Source of the DNA: Anoxybacillus pushchinoensis
GTDB taxonomy: Bacteria; Bacillota; Bacilli; Bacillales; Anoxybacillaceae
Length of the DNA: 64,000 nt
Direction of reading: 5' to 3'
Assembly: GCF_900111795.1 (NCBI RefSeq)
Contig: NZ_FOJQ01000004.1
Span: forward strand, 1-64,000
Shown here: positions 31,228 to 42,007 of the stretch, one piece after another
Position numbering within the stretch: position 1 is the first letter of the stretch
Layout of the letters: each line of letters begins with the position of its first letter
Notes under the pieces: generated by a model
Databases searched by the model: none
Told to the model about the DNA's origin: nothing
What the model saw: the letters and a program-made list of their open reading frames with translations, nothing else
Made by a program: the position numbers and the translations under genes

Positions 31228-32120
31228 CGTAACACTCTCCCTGCTTGATTCGTTTTCGATTCCGTTGGCATGCGAATCGCATTTTCTAACGTCGGCACAT
31301 TCCGAATAATTGCTTTTGCTTTTTCAACATCTTTTTCTTGCGGTAAAATAAAGATGCCAACTCGTCCATCGTCTAAATCCCGCTTGGCGAGGGGAACGAG
31401 CGCTGGCGTACCTGAATCACGATATACGCCCAACGCGGTCGAAATATCGTGCAAAATTGCCTGCCGTTGTCCAAGATTGGCAATTGTGGAGCGGGCATCG
31501 AAATTTTTTGGTTTCAAAATAAATCCCATGCCATAGCGTAAAATTTCTTCTCTCCTCGCTTCTAGACCGATGTTCATGATGTAAATGTCATCAACATATA
31601 ATCCGGCTCCCTTAAAGTGAGGTTCCACATACTCCACCTCGACAATGTCGCCAAGCCGGCTGCCAGACATGAATTTACGAGCCATAATAAATGAAAGCGC
31701 AGCAGCCACGATCCCAAGCCATACGTTCCAAACTAAATATGCAAACGTACTTAAAAATGACGCAAAAATAACTAAATAATTTCTCCCTTCAAAGACGATG
31801 GCAATCCCTTCAATGTACGTCTTACCACGCGGTACAAGTTCATATTGATCGAGCTCATTTAACGTATTTCGCTCCATGTTTCTCACATCACGAAACTGAG
31901 AGGCTGCCAATGCTAAAAAGGTAATGGCAGCAAACTCTTTTTCCATAATGGCGGGCACCGCTACAGTTCCGAGGCCTGCCGCAATAAAGCCGAGCGCAAT
32001 ATGAATAATTTTCCCATGCAAATATGTTGGATATTGGCGATAATCTGTTTTTAGTAAATATAATCTCGTTACCACGCCGACAATGACACCAAATAAAATT
32101 GGATACGTATATTCGTTCAC
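31224..32120 (-). CDS. yphB: YIEGIA-family membrane protein YphB
   Basis: A 298-residue membrane protein that carries the family signature YIEGIA at about residues 105-110. Four or five hydrophobic segments occupy the first about 150 residues; the rest is a soluble domain ending in a basic tail. Function unknown; conserved in sporeforming Bacilli. It overlaps both yphA (ATGA) and the small downstream gene (ATGA), so the three form a tightly coupled operon. Confidence 0.82.
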   Translation of the reverse strand: MNEYTYPILFGVIVGVVTRLYLLKTDYRQYPTYLHGKIIHIALGFIAAGLGTVAVPAIMEKEFAAITFLALAASQFRDVRNMERNTLNELDQYELVPRGKTYIEGIAIVFEGRNYLVIFASFLSTFAYLVWNVWLGIVAAALSFIMARKFMSGSRLGDIVEVEYVEPHFKGAGLYVDDIYIMNIGLEARREEILRYGMGFILKPKNFDARSTIANLGQRQAILHDISTALGVYRDSGTPALVPLAKRDLDDGRVGIFILPQEKDVEKAKAIIRNVPTLENAIRMPTESKTNQAGRVLR

Positions 32121-32716
32121 GTTTTAGCCTCCTTTGTCCGTTTGTAAAATCTTGTATCGATATACAGCGGTAATTGTTCAAGCCACTTCCATATAAATAA
32201 ACATGCCGTTGCAAACGCCCACTCATCTAAAAATAGCAATGAGCCAACGACGTGAGGAAATGAAAATTGCTTTAACACAAATGCATACAAAAAGTCTCCT
32301 TGACAACAACCGACCGTCAAAACGAGCAAACGATCGTGAAATGTTCGATACAATGAAAACGATGCAAGCAAAAGAGCAAATGCGAGCAACCATGTTGCAT
32401 CTGCAAATACCCAGATCGGATCAAACAATAACAGGAAATGAAAGGAAGCGTATAGCAACGTCATACTTGCACTTGCAAATGCAAAATATATGAACGTCAT
32501 TCCCGTTTGTTTCATGACGAAAAAATAACTAACAAAAAGCATGAAGACGTATGCAAGTGAGATGTGAAACGAGTGAATTGTCACATTGTGGGCAGACAGT
32601 ATAATTAACAACAAAGCACATACACAAATCCATAGGCGCGCACGATTTTTTGGGGCGAAGAACGTGTAAATGATCCATAAAAACCAAGAAAGCCAATAAA
32701 AATAACCTCCTTCCAC
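32117..32716 (-). CDS. yphA: Polytopic membrane protein YphA
   Basis: A 199-residue protein with about seven hydrophobic segments and very few charged residues except a basic C-terminus (RFYKRTKEAK). Recognised as YphA by place and size; function unknown. The GTG at 32716 is preferred because GGAGG lies seven bases before it; an ATG at 32737 has no site. Confidence 0.72.
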   Translation of the reverse strand: MEGGYFYWLSWFLWIIYTFFAPKNRARLWICVCALLLIILSAHNVTIHSFHISLAYVFMLFVSYFFVMKQTGMTFIYFAFASASMTLLYASFHFLLLFDPIWVFADATWLLAFALLLASFSLYRTFHDRLLVLTVGCCQGDFLYAFVLKQFSFPHVVGSLLFLDEWAFATACLFIWKWLEQLPLYIDTRFYKRTKEAKT

Positions 32717-32765
32717 CGTAACACCTCCACTCTCCATTATGTCTTATTTTTAAAAATTTAATCTC

Positions 32766-32795
32766 TGTATGTGAAAAAAAGGAATGGACAAAATA
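32766..32795 (+). promoter_or_regulatory. Sigma-G-like promoter of ypzI
   Basis: TGTATG (32766-32771), 17-base spacer, CAAAATA (32789-32795), 21 bases before the start codon. It resembles forespore sigma-G (GNATR / CATNNTA) with one mismatch in the -10. No sigma-A pair is seen. Confidence 0.45.
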
Positions 32796-32816
32796 AAAAA
32801 CAGAGGAGGGATAAAC

Positions 32817-32921
32817 ATGGGGAAAGATCGCCAAGAGAAAAAACTGAAACAATCGCGACGCGTTGAGTCCGATCGCGATCCAGCTAAAAATTTTAAAGGA
32901 AGTACAAAAACGGAAAAATAA
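32817..32921 (+). CDS. ypzI: Small basic protein YpzI
   Basis: A 34-residue highly charged peptide beginning MGKDRQEKKLK, with RVESDRD in the middle, matching the start of the known YpzI family though shorter at the C-terminus than I remember for B. subtilis. A strong AGAGGAGGG site precedes the ATG and a bidirectional terminator follows. Function unknown; the sigma-G-like promoter suggests expression in the forespore. Confidence 0.78.
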   Translation: MGKDRQEKKLKQSRRVESDRDPAKNFKGSTKTEK

Positions 32922-32926
32922 GCGGA

Positions 32927-32954
32927 AAAGGTGCCCATTTAGGACACCTTTTCT

Positions 32955-32955
<1 letters not shown>
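32927..32955. terminator. Bidirectional terminator between ypzI and fni
   Basis: AAAAGGTGCCC, loop ATTT, AGGACACCTTTT with one mismatch; T-rich on both strands at the facing ends of ypzI and fni. Confidence 0.8.
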
Positions 32956-34019
<1,064 letters not shown>

Positions 34020-35159
34020 TTATTTTAATTTTTTTAGCTGTTCTCCAATCACTTCACCAATTTGAAATCCCGTCGTCGTCTCTGTTGAGGTTGTATATTC
34101 ACGATAGTCTTCTTGTACGTCATCTTCGAGCAATTCACGAATGCTTAACGATAAGCGTTTTTCTTTTTCGCTTACTGCAAGCACTTTCACTTTTACAACA
34201 TCGCCTTCTTTTAACACTTCATGCGGTGTCCCGATATGCTTTGTTGAAATTTGCGAAATATGAACAAGACCTTCAACACCTGGTAACACTTCAACGAACG
34301 CCCCGAATGGCGCTAAACGTTTTACTGTCCCTTCTAACACATCGCCTTCTTTTATTTTTTGTTCGATATGATCCCACGGAGCTGGCAATGCTTCTTTCAC
34401 CGATAAAGAAACGCGACCGCTTTGTTCATCAATCGCAAGCACTTTCACTTTTACGACATCGCCTTCTTTCACGACGTCTGACGGATGATCTACACGCGTA
34501 TGGGCAAGCTGAGAAATATGTACGAGACCATCAATCTCACCAATATTGACGAACACGCCGAAGTTTGTAATGCGCGCGACTGTCCCTTCAAGCACTTGAC
34601 CGACGTGAAGCGACTGCAATGCCGCCTTCTTTTTCGATGTTTCTTCTTCTTCTACAACAGCCCGATGAGATAGAACGACGCGATTTTTTTCTCGATCAAG
34701 TTCAATGACTTTCACAGCTAACGTACGTCCTTTATAGTCTGTGAAGTCCTCGACAAAATCTTTCTCAACAAGCGATGCTGGAATAAAGGCACGGACGCCG
34801 ACATCAGCCACAAGCCCGCCTTTTACAATATCTTTCACGACTACATCAAACGTCTCGCCGTTTGTAAGTTTTCGCTCAAGATCTTCCCACGCTTGTTCCG
34901 CATCTGCAGCTTTCTTCGATAAAATGATTGCTTCATCTTCTACTTTTTTCACTTTTGCGATGACTGCATCCCCAACCGACAGCACATCGCTTGCTTTTTC
35001 GATATGAAGGCTTGACAGCTCACTAATTGGGATAATGCCGACAAGCTTGCTTCCTTCTACATCAACAAGCACTTGTTTGTCTTCTACTTTTGTTACTTGA
35101 CCTTTCACTGTGTCGCCTACTTCATAGACGCGTACATCAACTTGATTCATCTCTTCCAT
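34020..35159 (-). CDS. rpsA: 30S ribosomal protein S1 homologue (YpfD)
   Basis: 379 residues with four S1/OB RNA-binding domains (about 15-85, 103-168, 189-257, 274-343), recognisable by repeated GxVxxI/L, FVxxxxGxxGLVHISQ and GDxVxVKVLxID patterns. Bacillus homologues have four rather than the six domains of E. coli S1 and are not essential, so the role in translation initiation is less strict. The ATG at 35159 follows AAGGAGG; the reading from 35249 has no site. A TTGACA lies at 35295-35300 with a short spacer. Confidence 0.9.
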   Translation of the reverse strand: MEEMNQVDVRVYEVGDTVKGQVTKVEDKQVLVDVEGSKLVGIIPISELSSLHIEKASDVLSVGDAVIAKVKKVEDEAIILSKKAADAEQAWEDLERKLTNGETFDVVVKDIVKGGLVADVGVRAFIPASLVEKDFVEDFTDYKGRTLAVKVIELDREKNRVVLSHRAVVEEEETSKKKAALQSLHVGQVLEGTVARITNFGVFVNIGEIDGLVHISQLAHTRVDHPSDVVKEGDVVKVKVLAIDEQSGRVSLSVKEALPAPWDHIEQKIKEGDVLEGTVKRLAPFGAFVEVLPGVEGLVHISQISTKHIGTPHEVLKEGDVVKVKVLAVSEKEKRLSLSIRELLEDDVQEDYREYTTSTETTTGFQIGEVIGEQLKKLK

Positions 35160-35307
35160 AGCGAATACCTCCTTACACTCCACACCTGCTCGACGACAGA
35201 AATATATGTTGAATGGGCGAACAACGATGCGCTCGTCCATTAACCACAAAGAAAAAACTTCCTTTTTTACTAATCTGTATTAAAGTGTTGTTTTTGTCAA
35301 GTCATAA

Positions 35308-35889
35308 CTACTGATGTTCATCTAAAAGTTGCTGAATATGCTCCATAATGACGGCTGTGGCCTCGTCAGCGCTCGCTCTTCTTTCCCGCCATGGAGCGAA
35401 ATCAATTGGGGCACCGTATACGACTTTTAATCGCTTTCCGACACGATAAGGTCCGATGATGGCACACGGCACAACAACAGCATCGCTACGTAACGCAAAG
35501 AAACCCGCACCAGCTAACCCTTTTTTCAATTTCCCGTCTTTACTTCGCGTCCCTTCCGGAAATAATCCGAGCACTTTTTTTTCTTTTAATAAAGCTAGCC
35601 CTGTCCGCAACGCCTCTCGGTCTCCCATTCCTCGACGAACAGGAAACGCGTGCAGACGAGAAACGAGTTGCTTCACAATAGGTGTGTGAAACAGTTCTTC
35701 TTTCGCCATAAAATGAACAGGACGCGGACATGTGATCCCGACAACTGGTGGATCTAAGTTGCTAATATGATTGGCGCAAATGAGGACAGCACCTTCTTTT
35801 GGAATATGTTCTACCCCACTTACTTCTATGCGATAAAGCGGAGTAAGTACATGTTTAACAACTGTGCGAGCAAACATGTAAAAGTTCAC
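35308..35889 (-). CDS. plsC: 1-acyl-sn-glycerol-3-phosphate acyltransferase
   Basis: Acylates lysophosphatidate at the membrane. 193 residues; motif I NHISNLD (HX4D, about 41-47), motif III FPEGTRS (about 117-123), and a hydrophobic N-terminal segment. Start GTG at 35889, overlapping the cmk stop by four bases and preceded by GGAGGG. The cmk-plsC-rpsA order is common in thermophilic bacilli. Confidence 0.9.
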   Translation of the reverse strand: MNFYMFARTVVKHVLTPLYRIEVSGVEHIPKEGAVLICANHISNLDPPVVGITCPRPVHFMAKEELFHTPIVKQLVSRLHAFPVRRGMGDREALRTGLALLKEKKVLGLFPEGTRSKDGKLKKGLAGAGFFALRSDAVVVPCAIIGPYRVGKRLKVVYGAPIDFAPWRERRASADEATAVIMEHIQQLLDEHQ

Positions 35890-36566
35890 TGTCCCTCCAC
35901 CCTTTCATAAACAATGCACATAATACGATCAACGACTTCATCAATCGATAATGACGTCGTATCGATTTCAATGGCGTCTTCCGCTTTTTTCAGCGGAGCT
36001 ACTGCACGTTGTGAGTCAATTTGATCGCGGCGAGCAATTTCCTCTTTTAGTTGCTCTAAGCTAGACGGAATGCCGCGCGCTATATTTTCTTCGTGACGAC
36101 GTTTTGCCCGCTCTTCAACAGACGCAAGCAAAAAAATTTTCACTTCCGCATGCGGGAGCACGTTTGTTCCAATATCGCGGCCATCCATGACAACGCCGCC
36201 GTGTCGACCTAGCTCACGCTGGCGTTTAACCATTTCTTCGCGAACCGCTGGGTGTTTCGCTACATATGACACGTTGTTTGTCACATCGTTGTTTCGGATT
36301 TCTTCTGTAACATTTTCGCCATTTGCAAATACAAGTTGCCCAGCTGGCGAAGGTTTTAATTCAATATATGTATCATTTAGCACGTTCATTAATTGTTTTT
36401 CATCATGAACGTCTACACCGCGCCGAAGCGCACAATATGTTAAGGCGCGATACATCGCTCCCGTATCAATATAAACGTAAGACAACGCTTCAGCTAGTCG
36501 TTTCGCGACCGTACTTTTGCCAGCAGCTGCTGGTCCATCAATCGCGATCGAAATTTTCTTCTTCAT
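35886..36566 (-). CDS. cmk: Cytidylate kinase
   Basis: Phosphorylates CMP and dCMP. 226 residues; P-loop [10 protein letters not shown] (about 9-18), [10 protein letters not shown] (about 34-43), DGRDIGTNV (about 105-113) and [12 protein letters not shown]-like lid (here [11 protein letters not shown]). The ATG at 36566 has AGGAGG before it; the reading from 36635 runs into the preceding terminator. Confidence 0.96.
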   Translation of the reverse strand: MKKKISIAIDGPAAAGKSTVAKRLAEALSYVYIDTGAMYRALTYCALRRGVDVHDEKQLMNVLNDTYIELKPSPAGQLVFANGENVTEEIRNNDVTNNVSYVAKHPAVREEMVKRQRELGRHGGVVMDGRDIGTNVLPHAEVKIFLLASVEERAKRRHEENIARGIPSSLEQLKEEIARRDQIDSQRAVAPLKKAEDAIEIDTTSLSIDEVVDRIMCIVYERVEGQ

Positions 36567-36597
36567 AATGCCTCCTGTCAGTCGTTTTCGTTTCAAC

Positions 36598-36622
36598 AAA
36601 AAAGCAGGGACGTTCCTGCTTC
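36598..36622 (-). terminator. Terminator after ypfB
   Basis: Minus strand AGCAGG, loop, CCTGCT followed by TTTTTTG, between ypfB and cmk. Confidence 0.75.
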
Positions 36623-36640
36623 TATATTGTATCATACCGT

Positions 36641-36820
36641 TTATCGTTGGTCGAATGTTTCAATCGTTTTTGTTTCAGAATTTTTCATGACACCTTCGTA
36701 ACGAATCACTTTCACGACGTAAGGTGCAAATGACGAATGGAAAACGACATATTGAGCGATACATAAAAAAATAAACTGTATAATAGCAAGCTTCCACAAC
36801 ATCCGTTCAATTGTCTTCAT
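36641..36820 (-). CDS. ypfB: Small single-pass membrane protein YpfB
   Basis: 59 residues with one membrane segment (about 9-29) near the N-terminus and a hydrophilic C-terminal part. Recognised as YpfB by its place beside ypfA; function unknown. The ATG at 36820 is favoured by a GAGG site; an upstream ATG at 36841 gives a longer basic leader. Confidence 0.72.
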   Translation of the reverse strand: MKTIERMLWKLAIIQFIFLCIAQYVVFHSSFAPYVVKVIRYEGVMKNSETKTIETFDQR

Positions 36821-36873
36821 TCGCCTCTTCCTCCCTGTCATTTTATTTTTATTATGGGAGAAAATACGTATAC

Positions 36874-37533
36874 TTATGCTTCAAATTGTTCCTTTTTTCT
36901 CGCTTCAAGCTGCTTTTCAAAACTATAGCGAATTAATGTGAGGCGATCAACATCGCTCACCTCTAAAAATTGCAAAGATGCTTTCGGGACTCTTTCTTCA
37001 AATATACGAACAACGCGCGCGGGAAAGCGTAAATAATGATAGTCCCCTGAACGCATATGAAGCACAAGCCAAATTTCAATTGTCATTCCATGTTTCAATC
37101 CCGTTTCATGATGCGGTAGCACAATGGCTGCCCCACCGGCACTCATGTCGCTTGTTACTGTCGTAAATGGAGCAAACTCTTCATTCAACGGATGAACGGC
37201 CACGTCCGTAATGGCATCGACACGCACGAATTGCCGACGTTGAATGCGAAGGAGCTGATTGTCTCCAGGATATGACAAAATGAGCAAGGGCACATTGCGT
37301 CTCGTTCTTCCTAACACTTCTGTTTCAAACGCATAAACCGCCTCATCTTCCCCGACGAAGCTCGCTTTTAATTGCGTTCCGTCTAACAAAAATGCGGTGC
37401 GATTCGTGCTCATATCAATCGGATAATCAATATAAATTTTCCCATCCTCCATCTCTGCGACTTTACATTTGTATTTTTCCATTTGCTCGCTATATTTCGG
37501 TTCAAGCGTCAATGGCACCCCGATTTTAATCAA
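36874..37533 (-). CDS. ypfA: PilZ-domain c-di-GMP receptor YpfA (DgrA/MotI)
   Basis: 219 residues: an N-terminal YcgR-like domain (about 1-90) and a C-terminal PilZ domain (about 98-210). The cyclic di-GMP binding residues are present, RRQFVR (RxxxR, about 97-102) and DMSAGG (DxSxxG, about 130-135). In B. subtilis this protein binds c-di-GMP and acts on the flagellar stator to stop motility. Its gene has its own start region and precedes ypfB. Confidence 0.9.
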   Translation of the reverse strand: MIKIGVPLTLEPKYSEQMEKYKCKVAEMEDGKIYIDYPIDMSTNRTAFLLDGTQLKASFVGEDEAVYAFETEVLGRTRRNVPLLILSYPGDNQLLRIQRRQFVRVDAITDVAVHPLNEEFAPFTTVTSDMSAGGAAIVLPHHETGLKHGMTIEIWLVLHMRSGDYHYLRFPARVVRIFEERVPKASLQFLEVSDVDRLTLIRYSFEKQLEARKKEQFEA

Positions 37534-37670
37534 CGTATGTTCCCCCTCGCTAAAAACATTTCCTTCTTTACCTTTATTGCATAAAAAATATGCCTCAAAG
37601 CATTTTCAATTTGACAATAACATGATACCATCAAAATGAAAATAAAAGAATTGGGAACGAGGAAGAAATT

Positions 37671-38345
37671 ATGTGGGCTATTATTTCTGCAGGGATTGCC
37701 CCGGGATTGGCTTTGCTCAGCTACTTTTATTTGAAAGATGAATATGAAACAGAACCGTTATCCCTTGTTTTGCGCATGTTTTTATACGGAACATTTTTAG
37801 TGTTTCCGCTTATGTTTATTCAGTACGTATTAAAAGTCGAGGATATGCTGCCAAACCCATTCGTCGAAGCATTTTTAGCGACAAGTTTGCTTGAAGAGTT
37901 TTTTAAGTGGTTTGTATTTTACTATGCGATTTATGATCGTTGTGAGTTTAATGAACCTTATGACGGCATCGTTTACGGCGTAAGTGTATCGCTCGGATTC
38001 GCTACGCTTGAAAACATTTTATACTTGTTAGCAAACGGGGTCGAGTTTGCTGTTACTCGTGCACTGTTGCCCGTATCAAGCCATGCCCTGTTTGGTGTAA
38101 TCATGGGCTTTTACCTAGGGAAAGCTAAATTCAGCTTACCTGAAAGGGAAAAAGGGTATATATTGTTATCCTTTCTGCTTCCATTTTTATTTCATGGGAT
38201 ATATAACTATATTTTATTAACACAAGAACAGTGGATATATTATATACTTCCGTTTATGATCTTTTTATGGTGGCTCGCTTTACGGAAAGTAAAACTCGCA
38301 AGAATTATGACAATTGATATCACCCAATCATCAAGCCAAGCGTAA
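37671..38345 (+). CDS. prsW: Intramembrane protease PrsW
   Basis: Site-1 protease for the anti-sigma factor RsiW in B. subtilis. 224 residues, about seven membrane segments; catalytic-type motifs EEFFK (about 76-80), YDGIVYG, SSHALFG and FHGIYNY are all present. Start ATG after GAGGAAG. A perfect TTGACA lies at 37611 without a convincing -10. First of three plus-strand genes prsW-sleB-ypeB. Confidence 0.92.
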   Translation: MWAIISAGIAPGLALLSYFYLKDEYETEPLSLVLRMFLYGTFLVFPLMFIQYVLKVEDMLPNPFVEAFLATSLLEEFFKWFVFYYAIYDRCEFNEPYDGIVYGVSVSLGFATLENILYLLANGVEFAVTRALLPVSSHALFGVIMGFYLGKAKFSLPEREKGYILLSFLLPFLFHGIYNYILLTQEQWIYYILPFMIFLWWLALRKVKLARIMTIDITQSSSQA

Positions 38346-38363
38346 CGCTTGGTTTCTTTTTTA
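38336..38363 (+). terminator. Terminator of prsW
   Basis: CCAAGCG, loop TAA-like, CGCTTGG followed by TTTCTTTTTT; overlaps the prsW stop. Confidence 0.85.
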
Positions 38364-38435
38364 TGTATAAAAACGTTATTGTGACAAAAAATAGCGTCAA
38401 AAGGTATTGTTTACACATTCAAGGGAGGAGTCACA

Positions 38436-39293
38436 ATGCGCAAATGGTTTATTTGCTTATTTCTTATCTTTTCGGTCAGTTATACGTCCCAAGCACATGC
38501 ATTTTCACAACAAGTAATCCAACGTGGAGCGGTAGGTGACGATGTTATTGAGTTACAGGCAAGACTACAATATCTCGGCTTTTACAGGGGGAAGATCGAT
38601 GGTGTGTTCGGTTGGCAAACATATTGGGCTTTGCGAAACTTTCAATCCAGATTTAAATTACCTGTGGATGGTTTAGCGGGGCCAAAAACAAAGCAAAGAC
38701 TCGTTCGTGCTTCAAAATATTACAAATCGTTTGTCCATGAAAATTTACGGAAAGGAAACACTTTTACTCATTACGGGGGAGTTCCGCTAAGTAAGCAAGT
38801 AAAAGTCCGGCAGACAAGGACAAGCAACCGAACGGCTACTCAAAAAGCAGCCAATACACAACCAAAAAAACGGACTAATCCACAACAAACAGCATCAAGA
38901 AATGCAAGAACAGCGGCCGTCAACGTCCCAAATGGATTTTCACAAAATGATTTACAGCTTATGGCCAACGCTGTACACGGAGAGGCTCGCGGTGAACCGT
39001 ACATCGGACAAGTAGCTGTTGCAGCAGTCATTTTAAACCGCATAAAAAGCCCTTCTTTTCCAAATACAGTGGCTGGCGTCATTTTTGAACCTGGAGCATT
39101 TACAGCTGTAGCTGATGGACAAATTTGGCTTACTCCGAACGAAACGTCGCGCAAGGCTGTACTCGATGCATTAAATGGATGGGATCCATCAGGTGGCGCG
39201 TTATACTACTTTAACCCGAACACAGCGACAAACGGTTGGATATGGAGCCGTCCACAAATTAAACGAATTGGAAGACACATTTTCTGTAAATAG
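38436..39293 (+). CDS. sleB: Spore cortex-lytic enzyme SleB
   Basis: Lytic transglycosylase that degrades muramic-delta-lactam cortex peptidoglycan at germination. 285 residues: signal peptide (about 1-22, ending AHA-F), an N-terminal PG-binding domain (about 30-90, with LQYLGFY and DGVFGWQT), a variable basic Gln/Thr-rich linker (about 112-160), and the catalytic SleB domain (about 165-285) with the catalytic Glu at about residue 173 in HGEARGE. Strong GGGAGGAG site. Followed 12 bases later by its partner ypeB. Confidence 0.96.
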   Translation: MRKWFICLFLIFSVSYTSQAHAFSQQVIQRGAVGDDVIELQARLQYLGFYRGKIDGVFGWQTYWALRNFQSRFKLPVDGLAGPKTKQRLVRASKYYKSFVHENLRKGNTFTHYGGVPLSKQVKVRQTRTSNRTATQKAANTQPKKRTNPQQTASRNARTAAVNVPNGFSQNDLQLMANAVHGEARGEPYIGQVAVAAVILNRIKSPSFPNTVAGVIFEPGAFTAVADGQIWLTPNETSRKAVLDALNGWDPSGGALYYFNPNTATNGWIWSRPQIKRIGRHIFCK

Positions 39294-39305
39294 GAGGGGA
39301 GTTTT

Positions 39306-40652
39306 TTGCTACGTATTTTACTTATTGCAGCACTATCTGTTGGCATCGCCGGAACAGCATATTGGGGATATCGGGAACATCAACAAAAAAACGCGATTTT
39401 AATTCACGCAGAAAACAATTATCAACGAGCTTTTCATGATTTAACTTATCAAATCGACTTACTGCACGATCAAATCGGAACAACATTAGCGATGAACTCC
39501 CGACAATCGCTATCACCTGCGCTTGTGGAAGTATGGCGCCTTGCTTCCGAAGCGCACGCAACTGTCGGGCAATTACCACTTTCTCTATTGCCGTTCAATA
39601 AAACAGAAGAATTTTTATCAAATATCGGTTCATTTAGCTATCGTGCCGCGATTCGCGATTTAGATAAACAACCGTTGAACGCTGAAGAATATAAAGCGTT
39701 ACAACAACTGTACAAAAAGTCTGCTGACATTCAACAAGAGTTACGAAACGTCCAGCATCTTGTATTAGAAAACAACTTGCGCTGGATGGATGTAGAGTTG
39801 GCACTTGCGACAAATAATCGTCCAAACGACAACACCATTATAGATGGATTTAAAACGGTAGAGAAAAATGTTCAATCTTATAATGAAACTGATTTCGGTC
39901 CTTCGTTCACAAGCGTAGAAAAAAGAGAAAAAGGATTTGAACATATTTCTGGAAAAAAGATTACGGAAGCAGAAGCAAAACAAATCGCAAAAACGTTTCT
40001 CGGTTTAAAAGGGAATGAAAAAATTGAAGTCGTTCATAGCGGAGAAGGGGCAAGCGATGCCTTTTATAGCATAACAATAAAAAACCCAAAAACAAAAAGC
40101 GAAACGTATATGGATGTTACTGAAAAAGGCGGATATCCAATTTGGGTCATTGAAAATCGTCCTGTTAATAAACAAAACATCAGTTTAAACGAAGCGACGA
40201 TGCGCGGGCTTCAGTTTTTAAAGCAACATAAATTCAACAACTTTGAATTATACGAAAGCACTCAATATGATCATGTTGCTGTACTCACATTCGTTACGTC
40301 GCAAAATGGAGTTCGTATTTACCCCGAGTCGATTAAAATGAAAATCGCACTAGATGACGGGAACATCATTGGTTTTTCCGCACGTGACTACCTATCATCT
40401 AAGCGCGACCGAACGATTCCAAAACCAGCAATTTCAATTGAGCAAGCGCGCAAAAAAATGAGTCCGAATGTTACCATTATGGAAGAAAGAAAGGCGATTA
40501 TCATGAACAACATGAATGAAGAAGTGCTTTGCTACGAATTTTTAGGAACGCTCGGAGACGACACATATCGCATTTTTATTAATGCGCAAAATGGAATTGA
40601 AGAAAAGGTAGAAAAACTTCAAAATCCTGAACCGATATACGGTGAAATATAA
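39306..40652 (+). CDS. ypeB: Germination protein YpeB
   Basis: Stabilises and localises SleB in the spore. 448 residues: an uncleaved N-terminal membrane anchor (about 1-20), a helical domain (about 25-200), then PepSY-type repeats in the C-terminal half (e.g. ITEAEAKQIAKTFLG and ISIEQARKKM). The start is TTG at 39306, with GGAGGGGAG upstream. Ends in a strong terminator. Confidence 0.95.
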   Translation: MLRILLIAALSVGIAGTAYWGYREHQQKNAILIHAENNYQRAFHDLTYQIDLLHDQIGTTLAMNSRQSLSPALVEVWRLASEAHATVGQLPLSLLPFNKTEEFLSNIGSFSYRAAIRDLDKQPLNAEEYKALQQLYKKSADIQQELRNVQHLVLENNLRWMDVELALATNNRPNDNTIIDGFKTVEKNVQSYNETDFGPSFTSVEKREKGFEHISGKKITEAEAKQIAKTFLGLKGNEKIEVVHSGEGASDAFYSITIKNPKTKSETYMDVTEKGGYPIWVIENRPVNKQNISLNEATMRGLQFLKQHKFNNFELYESTQYDHVAVLTFVTSQNGVRIYPESIKMKIALDDGNIIGFSARDYLSSKRDRTIPKPAISIEQARKKMSPNVTIMEERKAIIMNNMNEEVLCYEFLGTLGDDTYRIFINAQNGIEEKVEKLQNPEPIYGEI

Positions 40653-40677
40653 GGGGCTGACAATTAGCCCCTTTTTT
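40653..40677. terminator. Bidirectional terminator between ypeB and bioA
   Basis: AGGGGCT, loop GACAATT-like, AGCCCCT with TTTTTT on the plus side; lies between facing stops. Confidence 0.85.
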
Positions 40678-42007
40678 CTGTTGTTTCAATAATCGCCTCT
40701 TTCATAATAGCGACCATCGCCCCTAGTTGCTCAAACGTACTAGCTAACGGTGGCATAAAAACGATCACATCGCCGAGCGGGCGTGTTAACATCCCTTTTT
40801 CTCTCATCGTTAATGTCGTTCTATACCCCATCCGTTCCGTCCACGGATACGGTTCGTGTGTACGGCGATCACGCACAAGTTCGATGCCACACATGAGTCC
40901 AAGCTGACGTACATCACCGACATGATTAAGTTCATTAAACGATGCAAGCTGTTCAGCGACAAATGTGGCTTTTTGTTCTATTTGTTCTATCAGTCGCTCA
41001 CGTTCAAAAATTTGTATATTTGCTAAAGCAGCGGCACAACCGAGCTGGTTTCCTGTGTAAGAATGTCCATGGAAAAACGTTTTAAACTCTGTATAGTCGC
41101 CATAAAATGCTTCATAAATCGCTTCGGTCGTCAATGTAGCAGCAATCGGCAAATAACCGCCCGTAATGCCTTTTGCCACCGTCATGATGTCAGGTTGCAC
41201 ATCTTCATGCTCGATCGCAAATCGTTTTCCTGTTCGGCCAAAACCGGTAGCTACTTCATCGACAATGAATAAAATGTTATATTGCCGACATAATTGTTCT
41301 ACCCCTTTTAAATATCCTTTTGGCATGACATGCATACCACCTGCCCCTTGAATCATTCCTTCAACAATCATGGCGGCAATTTCTTCATGATGTTCAGCAA
41401 ATAACGCTTCTAATGCACCTAACGCCTCATCGCGCACAACGTTCGGATCGTTGCTTGGATGGCGATAGACGAGCGGAAACGGTGCTTTATAGCTCGTAAA
41501 CATAAGTGGTTCATATACGGTATGAAAAAGATCAATCGCTCCGACGCTAATGGCGCCGACTGTATCTCCGTGGTACCCATTTGTTAATGTGACAAATTTT
41601 TGTTTTTTATGTTCTCCGATGTTTCTCCAATATTGAAAGGCAATTTTGAGCGCAATTTCTACAGCTTCTGCTCCGCTGTCTGAATAAAATACGCGCGTTA
41701 AATGACTTGGCGTCCATTCGATTAGCTTTTCGGCTAATGCAATGGCAGGAATATTCGCTGCCCCTAACAGCGTTGAATGAGCAATACGTTCAAGCTGAGC
41801 ACGAATGGCATCATCAATTTCTTTTTTTCGATGTCCATGAACGTTTAACCAAAGAGATGAATATCCGTCATAATATGTTTTTCCGTTTACATCCGTCAAA
41901 AAAATGCCTTCCCCGCTTTCGATAACGAGCGGATGTTGTTCATAATCTTTCATTTGTGTAAACGGCAACCATAAATATGTTTTACTTTTTTCAATCCACT
42001 CGTTCAT
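40664..42007 (-). CDS. bioA: Adenosylmethionine/lysine-8-amino-7-oxononanoate aminotransferase
   Basis: Makes 7,8-diaminopelargonate in biotin synthesis. 447 residues of the class III aminotransferase fold; PLP lysine in [11 protein letters not shown] and conserved [20 protein letters not shown]. It resembles the B. subtilis enzyme, which uses lysine rather than SAM as amino donor; the donor here is inferred. The ATG at 42007 gives an ATGA overlap with bioD and fits the family N-terminus. Second gene of bioD-bioA. Confidence 0.93.
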   Translation of the reverse strand: MNEWIEKSKTYLWLPFTQMKDYEQHPLVIESGEGIFLTDVNGKTYYDGYSSLWLNVHGHRKKEIDDAIRAQLERIAHSTLLGAANIPAIALAEKLIEWTPSHLTRVFYSDSGAEAVEIALKIAFQYWRNIGEHKKQKFVTLTNGYHGDTVGAISVGAIDLFHTVYEPLMFTSYKAPFPLVYRHPSNDPNVVRDEALGALEALFAEHHEEIAAMIVEGMIQGAGGMHVMPKGYLKGVEQLCRQYNILFIVDEVATGFGRTGKRFAIEHEDVQPDIMTVAKGITGGYLPIAATLTTEAIYEAFYGDYTEFKTFFHGHSYTGNQLGCAAALANIQIFERERLIEQIEQKATFVAEQLASFNELNHVGDVRQLGLMCGIELVRDRRTHEPYPWTERMGYRTTLTMREKGMLTRPLGDVIVFMPPLASTFEQLGAMVAIMKEAIIETTEKRG

